Shown here one piece after another: positions 7,430 to 10,297 of a stretch of 10,297 bases of DNA (position 1 is the first letter of the stretch; each line of letters begins with the position of its first letter). Source of the DNA: Proteiniphilum sp. UBA5267 (lineage in GTDB: Bacteria > Bacteroidota > Bacteroidia > Bacteroidales > Dysgonomonadaceae); contig DHTF01000107.1 of the NCBI GenBank assembly GCA_002411515.1, positions 117,116-127,412 of the forward strand, written 5' to 3'. A program made the translations under genes and the position numbers. The notes under the pieces are model-generated. The model did no database searches and had not been told where the DNA came from. It saw nothing but the letters and a program-made list of their open reading frames with translations.

Positions 7430-9382
7430 TTATGCTGTTATCACGCGACCAGTTGTCTGTGCGTTTTGTATGACTCCAATCATCTCTCTGCTCAGCCGCT
7501 GTATCTCTTTCAGATCATTTCTGTTTCTTGTTTCAAACGGAACCGAAAGGAGGCGCAGTATAATTCCCACCGGAAAGAGGTACATGCTGATTTTGGCTAA
7601 GATAGAATTGGCTTTGAAAGGTCGTATGGCTGTAATAAGCACCGGGAATGCCTCCGCTAGAGAGAGTTCCTCCAGTCTCCGAGAGTTGGAGAGCTGGTTG
7701 AGGATAATCTCCATGGAACTTTTTATGGCGTGCAATTCCCTCTCGTATCCGTTCTTTATCCAATAAGCTTTATATGATACCCGGCTGTAAGTAGCGAGGT
7801 AGCGGTCAATATCTTCCGACAAACCCGATAACGAGTCCACGATCTCACTATAATCCGGGCGATCAATGATCACGCTTTTCAACGGATATTTTCTTTTATC
7901 CCGAACAAAGAACAATTTTTTAAAGAACTCACGATACGTGTCAGCGTTCATGATCACCGAATCGTTCATTGCCTTGTGAGTCAGAAACACCCCGATGGGC
8001 AGGAGAATAAATGAACTGAACCACATGCCGAACCAATGTTCCCACACCCCGTCGCGTGTCATCTTATAGCCCACATTGTCGACGATATAATAAATGATGA
8101 AGAGCACCACTGAGATTACGATGGGCGTGCCCAATCCTCCCTTTCTGACAATGGACCCCAGTGGGGCGCCAATGAAAAAGAAAATGAGGCAGGTGAAAGG
8201 GATGGTAAATTTACGATGCCACTCCACCCAATGGCGGTTGATGGTCTTTTGTGTGGTTGTTTTATTGAGAGACTTGAAAAGGAATTCATTGCTGTTGTTT
8301 TCGGCTTTCGAGAAAGCACTTTGCAGGATGTTAGACTGCTCTTGTAGTTCTTTCGATTGCAACAGTGTATCGGGCCGTGGAACAATCACGTCAGCAGGAA
8401 TGGCAGCTGCGATGAGTGAATCTTTCCTGTCCGAAGGATAGCTGTTGCGAAAGGTGAGATAATAATAGTTTTTCATCAACTTCCTGTCTACCGTGTTCAC
8501 ACTGTCCATGATCATAGTCATGGAATCGATGGAGGCGCCCAGTTCTGAGAGGTTCTTGGAAACATAGTTGCTGGTTGAGCTTCCCTCGATCACTTCCTCA
8601 CCCATGCGGTTGAAATTGGCATCGTAGGGAATCATCATGGTCTTCACATCGAAGTTCTCCCGGGCGTAAGGAACAAAGTCGACCTGCCTCCGAGAGCCGG
8701 CACCCTGCTTGAAGTTTTGAAATTGCTGTCCGCTGTACATGGTAAAAATCAACATCGTCTTGTCTTCGGTTGAACTCATTTCAGCCGAATCACAGACAAT
8801 CACTGCCATGTTGTTGAATCCGCTCGCCACGTCATAAATCAGCACGTCATACAACATCCCGGTCTTTTGATCCTTCCTTTCCACATAGAGGTTGTATCCT
8901 TCAATTTCTTTGTAGAAAACACTCTCCGGCACATCCAGCTCGGGTGAGGCCTGCCGGATGGAGATCAGCAGGGAGTAAAATTTGGTTTGTATTTTGGGGA
9001 TGGCGTTATTCTGAAAGAAGAAGGCCCCTACGCTGATGAAGAAGATGAGGATAATCAGGGGCTTCATGATTCGCAGCAAGGGAATGCCAGCCGATTTAAT
9101 GGCCAGGAGCTCGAGATTCTCTCCCATATTTCCAAAGACCATCAGTGAGGCCAGCAGGATGGCCAGTGGCAGCGCCATGGGAATAAGATTCAGGGCGGCG
9201 TAAAAAAACATCTCGCCAATCACATCGAGCCCAAGGCCTTTGCCCACCATATCTTCCACGTACTTCCACAGGAACTGCATCAGCACCAGAAACAAGCATA
9301 TGGCAAAAGTCATCAGAAAAAGCGGGATAAAAGTGGTCAGGATATAGCCGTATAGCCGCTTTATGTGAAAAAAATTCCTCAT
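7430..9382 (-). CDS. LptF/LptG-family (YjgP/YjgQ) permease, large Bacteroidetes form
   Basis: LptF and LptG are inner-membrane partners of the LptB ATPase that extract lipopolysaccharide and pass it to LptC. The 650-residue protein has the family plan: three N-terminal helices (about 12-36, 56-83, 105-124), a periplasmic region (about 125-392) and three further helices (about 393-409, 418-438, 450-468). Family hallmarks are MGENLELLAIKSAGI (86-100) after helix 2 and the helix-4 exit GAPLGSIVRKGG (405-416). E. coli LptF and LptG are about 360 residues. The extra length here is a periplasmic insertion (roughly 265-390, partly helical) and a C-terminal extension (about 470-650) with one further hydrophobic stretch at 598-612. 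Whether it is the LptF or LptG counterpart, or acts as a homodimer, cannot be told. It is the first gene of the leftward run, with a candidate promoter just upstream. Confidence 0.93.
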   Translation of the reverse strand: MRNFFHIKRLYGYILTTFIPLFLMTFAICLFLVLMQFLWKYVEDMVGKGLGLDVIGEMFFYAALNLIPMALPLAILLASLMVFGNMGENLELLAIKSAGIPLLRIMKPLIILIFFISVGAFFFQNNAIPKIQTKFYSLLISIRQASPELDVPESVFYKEIEGYNLYVERKDQKTGMLYDVLIYDVASGFNNMAVIVCDSAEMSSTEDKTMLIFTMYSGQQFQNFKQGAGSRRQVDFVPYARENFDVKTMMIPYDANFNRMGEEVIEGSSTSNYVSKNLSELGASIDSMTMIMDSVNTVDRKLMKNYYYLTFRNSYPSDRKDSLIAAAIPADVIVPRPDTLLQSKELQEQSNILQSAFSKAENNSNEFLFKSLNKTTTQKTINRHWVEWHRKFTIPFTCLIFFFIGAPLGSIVRKGGLGTPIVISVVLFIIYYIVDNVGYKMTRDGVWEHWFGMWFSSFILLPIGVFLTHKAMNDSVIMNADTYREFFKKLFFVRDKRKYPLKSVIIDRPDYSEIVDSLSGLSEDIDRYLATYSRVSYKAYWIKNGYERELHAIKSSMEIILNQLSNSRRLEELSLAEAFPVLITAIRPFKANSILAKISMYLFPVGIILRLLSVPFETRNRNDLKEIQRLSREMIGVIQNAQTTGRVITA

Positions 9383-9419
9383 CGATTCTGAACAAAAAGA
9401 GACCCGTTTAATTTGAGGG

Positions 9420-9427
9420 CAAAGATA
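9420..9427 (-). promoter_or_regulatory. Candidate Bacteroidetes -7 promoter element for the permease-ribBA run
   Basis: On the - strand this reads TATCTTTG, a full match to the Bacteroidetes -7 consensus TAnnTTTG. It lies 37 bp before the permease ATG, so transcription would begin about 30 nt upstream of the gene. No TTTG sits at the usual -33 spacing: a TTTG lies 7 bp upstream (too close) and a TTG about 15 bp upstream (somewhat short). The surrounding 123-bp gap has no other gene and is the largest gap between the START-like gene and the end of the run. Confidence 0.5.
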
Positions 9428-9505
9428 ATAAAATCAAACGGACAATCGTAGCTTCGGAAGTGTAAAGATGATTAATTAGAACGGCACCGGAAGGAGGTGA
9501 GCGGC

Positions 9506-9895
9506 TCAGATACCCAGTCTTCGTTTCATCTCATCGACCTGAGATTCCCACAAAGCAATGGAATCTCCTTTTTCGTCGGGTTCTGCGAAGTCGGTTATCT
9601 CCAGTGTCATTTCGCCCGACAGATCCAGTTTATGGAGTGAGAACTCAAAATAGCACTGCTCTTCCTCGTCATCGATCCATCGATAACGGATACTAGCAAG
9701 AGGTTTTTGATTTACAATGAAAGCCTGATTTTGACTTTTTCCCCAGTTGAAGGTGTAGATGCTTTCTGTCTCATCCATCGATACCTCATCAGCAAACCAC
9801 TCTGAAAGGCCGTCTATCTGGCTCACCATTCGCCATAAACTACTCAGGCTTGCGTTTCCCATAAGGAATTCGATATGGAATTTTTCTCTGGACAT
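9506..9895 (-). CDS. START-like domain protein (AHSA1-related), function unknown
   Basis: This small cytoplasmic protein of 129 residues matches, from memory, a family of about 125-residue START-like proteins found in Bacteroidales. Visible features are the opening KFHIEFLM strand, the helix SSLWRMVSQIDGLSEWFADEV (residues 18-38) typical of AHSA1/START folds where the L-x-x-WFA segment lines the cavity, the strand YTFNWGKSQNQA (47-58), IRYRWIDDE (69-77) and the C-terminal helix after LEITDFAEPDEK (98-109), ending RRLGI. The fold suggests binding of a hydrophobic ligand, but no ligand or role is known to me. It has no signal peptide or membrane segment. It lies between the nagB-like terminator and the permease promoter, so it may be its own unit or may read into the permease gene. 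Confidence 0.85.
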   Translation of the reverse strand: MSREKFHIEFLMGNASLSSLWRMVSQIDGLSEWFADEVSMDETESIYTFNWGKSQNQAFIVNQKPLASIRYRWIDDEEEQCYFEFSLHKLDLSGEMTLEITDFAEPDEKGDSIALWESQVDEMKRRLGI

Positions 9896-9958
9896 CTATT
9901 ATTTAAAAAACAGGCTCACAATATACAATTTTTTTTTGGATATGTTGCTAAAAATTCA

Positions 9959-9992
9959 CAAAAACAGAAAAAGCTGCCCGAAGGCAGCTCTT
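9959..9992 (-). terminator. Rho-independent terminator of the nagB-like gene
   Basis: On the - strand, 25 bp after the nagB-like stop codon, AGCTGCC (9983-9989) pairs with GGCAGCT (9972-9978) around the extra-stable UUCG tetraloop (9979-9982). A-T and G-T pairs can extend the stem by about 3 bp. The hairpin is followed by a T-rich tract (TTTTCTGTTTTTG). This is a textbook intrinsic terminator for leftward transcription. On the + strand the tract after the hairpin is only CTTT, so it works mainly one way. Confidence 0.9.
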
Positions 9993-10013
9993 TGTGAATG
10001 ACAACAATCAGAC

Positions 10014-10297
10014 TTATTGTACCGGTATGTATTCCACGAAAGCCTCAATGGCTTCGTAAGAGGCCAACCCCAGCTTCCAGTACATGTCGGCCGTAGCGCG
10101 GTTGCGCTCTTCAGAACGTTGCCAGAATAAGCGTTCGTCATCCCCCAGGAAAGGAGCGCTCTCCATTTGGGACTGATGTTTCAGAATAGCATTCCGTTTT
10201 TGACGCAGTTCCTCGGGTGAGAGCGGTACAGCCATTTCAATATGGTCTATCTCCCACTCCATCCACGCACCCCGATACATCCAGACGCGGCAGTCAT
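10014..10297 (-). CDS. nagB: C-terminal end of a large glucosamine-6-phosphate deaminase (NagB-like), truncated by window edge
   Basis: The open frame runs off the right edge, giving 94 C-terminal residues beginning DCRVWMYRGAWMEWEIDH. I recognise this, from memory, as the end of the long (about 660-residue) Bacteroidales NagB-type proteins, in which an N-terminal glucosamine-6-phosphate deaminase domain is followed by a PIG-L-like de-N-acetylase region. The matching stretches are HIEMAVPLSPEELRQKRNAI, KHQSQMESAPFLGDDERLFW, RNRATADMYWKLGLASYEAI and FVEYIPVQ. NagB converts glucosamine 6-phosphate to fructose 6-phosphate plus ammonia, in amino-sugar catabolism. Neither catalytic domain is visible here, so enzyme activity is inferred from the tail alone. 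An ATG at 10278-10280 is internal, as the frame is open and conserved-looking upstream of it. The gene ends in a strong terminator. Confidence 0.8.
   Translation of the reverse strand, partial: DCRVWMYRGAWMEWEIDHIEMAVPLSPEELRQKRNAILKHQSQMESAPFLGDDERLFWQRSEERNRATADMYWKLGLASYEAIEAFVEYIPVQ

Noticed and set aside
7023..7766. 247-codon + strand open frame opposite ribBA and the permease 3' end
   Set aside because: It spans two well-supported genes on the other strand and its translation is Cys/Ser/Leu-rich without family features, as expected of a shadow frame.
9489..9499. Perfect Shine-Dalgarno-like sequence GGAAGGAGGTG on the + strand
   Set aside because: Only a short GTG-started frame antisense to the START-like gene follows, overlapping the motif itself. 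Bacteroidetes seldom rely on such sites, so it is probably chance.
9896..9958. AT-rich leader of the START-like gene with a 9-T run and a TATATTGT sequence on the - strand as promoter
   Set aside because: TATATTGT departs from TAnnTTTG at its last two bases and has no -33 partner. A promoter is likely here, but I cannot place it.

Overview
The window looks like chromosomal core DNA from a member of the Bacteroidetes, most likely order Bacteroidales near Dysgonomonadaceae/Porphyromonadaceae; the genus is a guess. Four things point there: a large LptF/LptG-family permease of 650 residues, a small START-like protein of a type I know from Bacteroidales, a NagB-like protein with the long C-terminal region seen in Bacteroides, and start codons without clear Shine-Dalgarno sequences. 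One -7 element of Bacteroidetes type (TAnnTTTG) also fits. I see no mobile element, phage gene, CRISPR array, tRNA or rRNA.

Layout. On the + strand, the left edge holds the 3' end of a YeiH-type membrane transporter gene, followed by a complete MFS efflux-type transporter gene. The rest is on the - strand. Reading in the direction of transcription (right to left) there is the 3' end of a nagB-like gene with a strong UUCG-loop terminator, a START-like gene, and then a tight run of six genes: lptF/G permease, ribBA, rmuC, kbl, tdh and sixA-like. Gaps within the run are 14, 37, 41, 78 and 1 bp, so it may be one operon of about 7.4 kb starting from a promoter near 9420. The MFS and sixA-like genes converge with only 3 bp between their stops.

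Functions. kbl and tdh together form the threonine-to-glycine plus acetyl-CoA pathway. ribBA supplies both entry steps of riboflavin synthesis. The LptF/G-like permease belongs to lipopolysaccharide export. RmuC is a DNA-maintenance protein with a nuclease-like fold. The sixA-like gene encodes a histidine phosphatase and is nearly fused to tdh.

No clearly new system is present. The points most worth a second look are the enlarged periplasmic region and the C-terminal extension of the LptF/G-like permease, degenerate 7-bp repeats in the two spacers flanking kbl (one overlapping the rmuC stop codon), the sixA-like gene coupled to threonine catabolism, and the zinc-dependent (E. coli-type) Tdh in a phylum where a short-chain type is also known.
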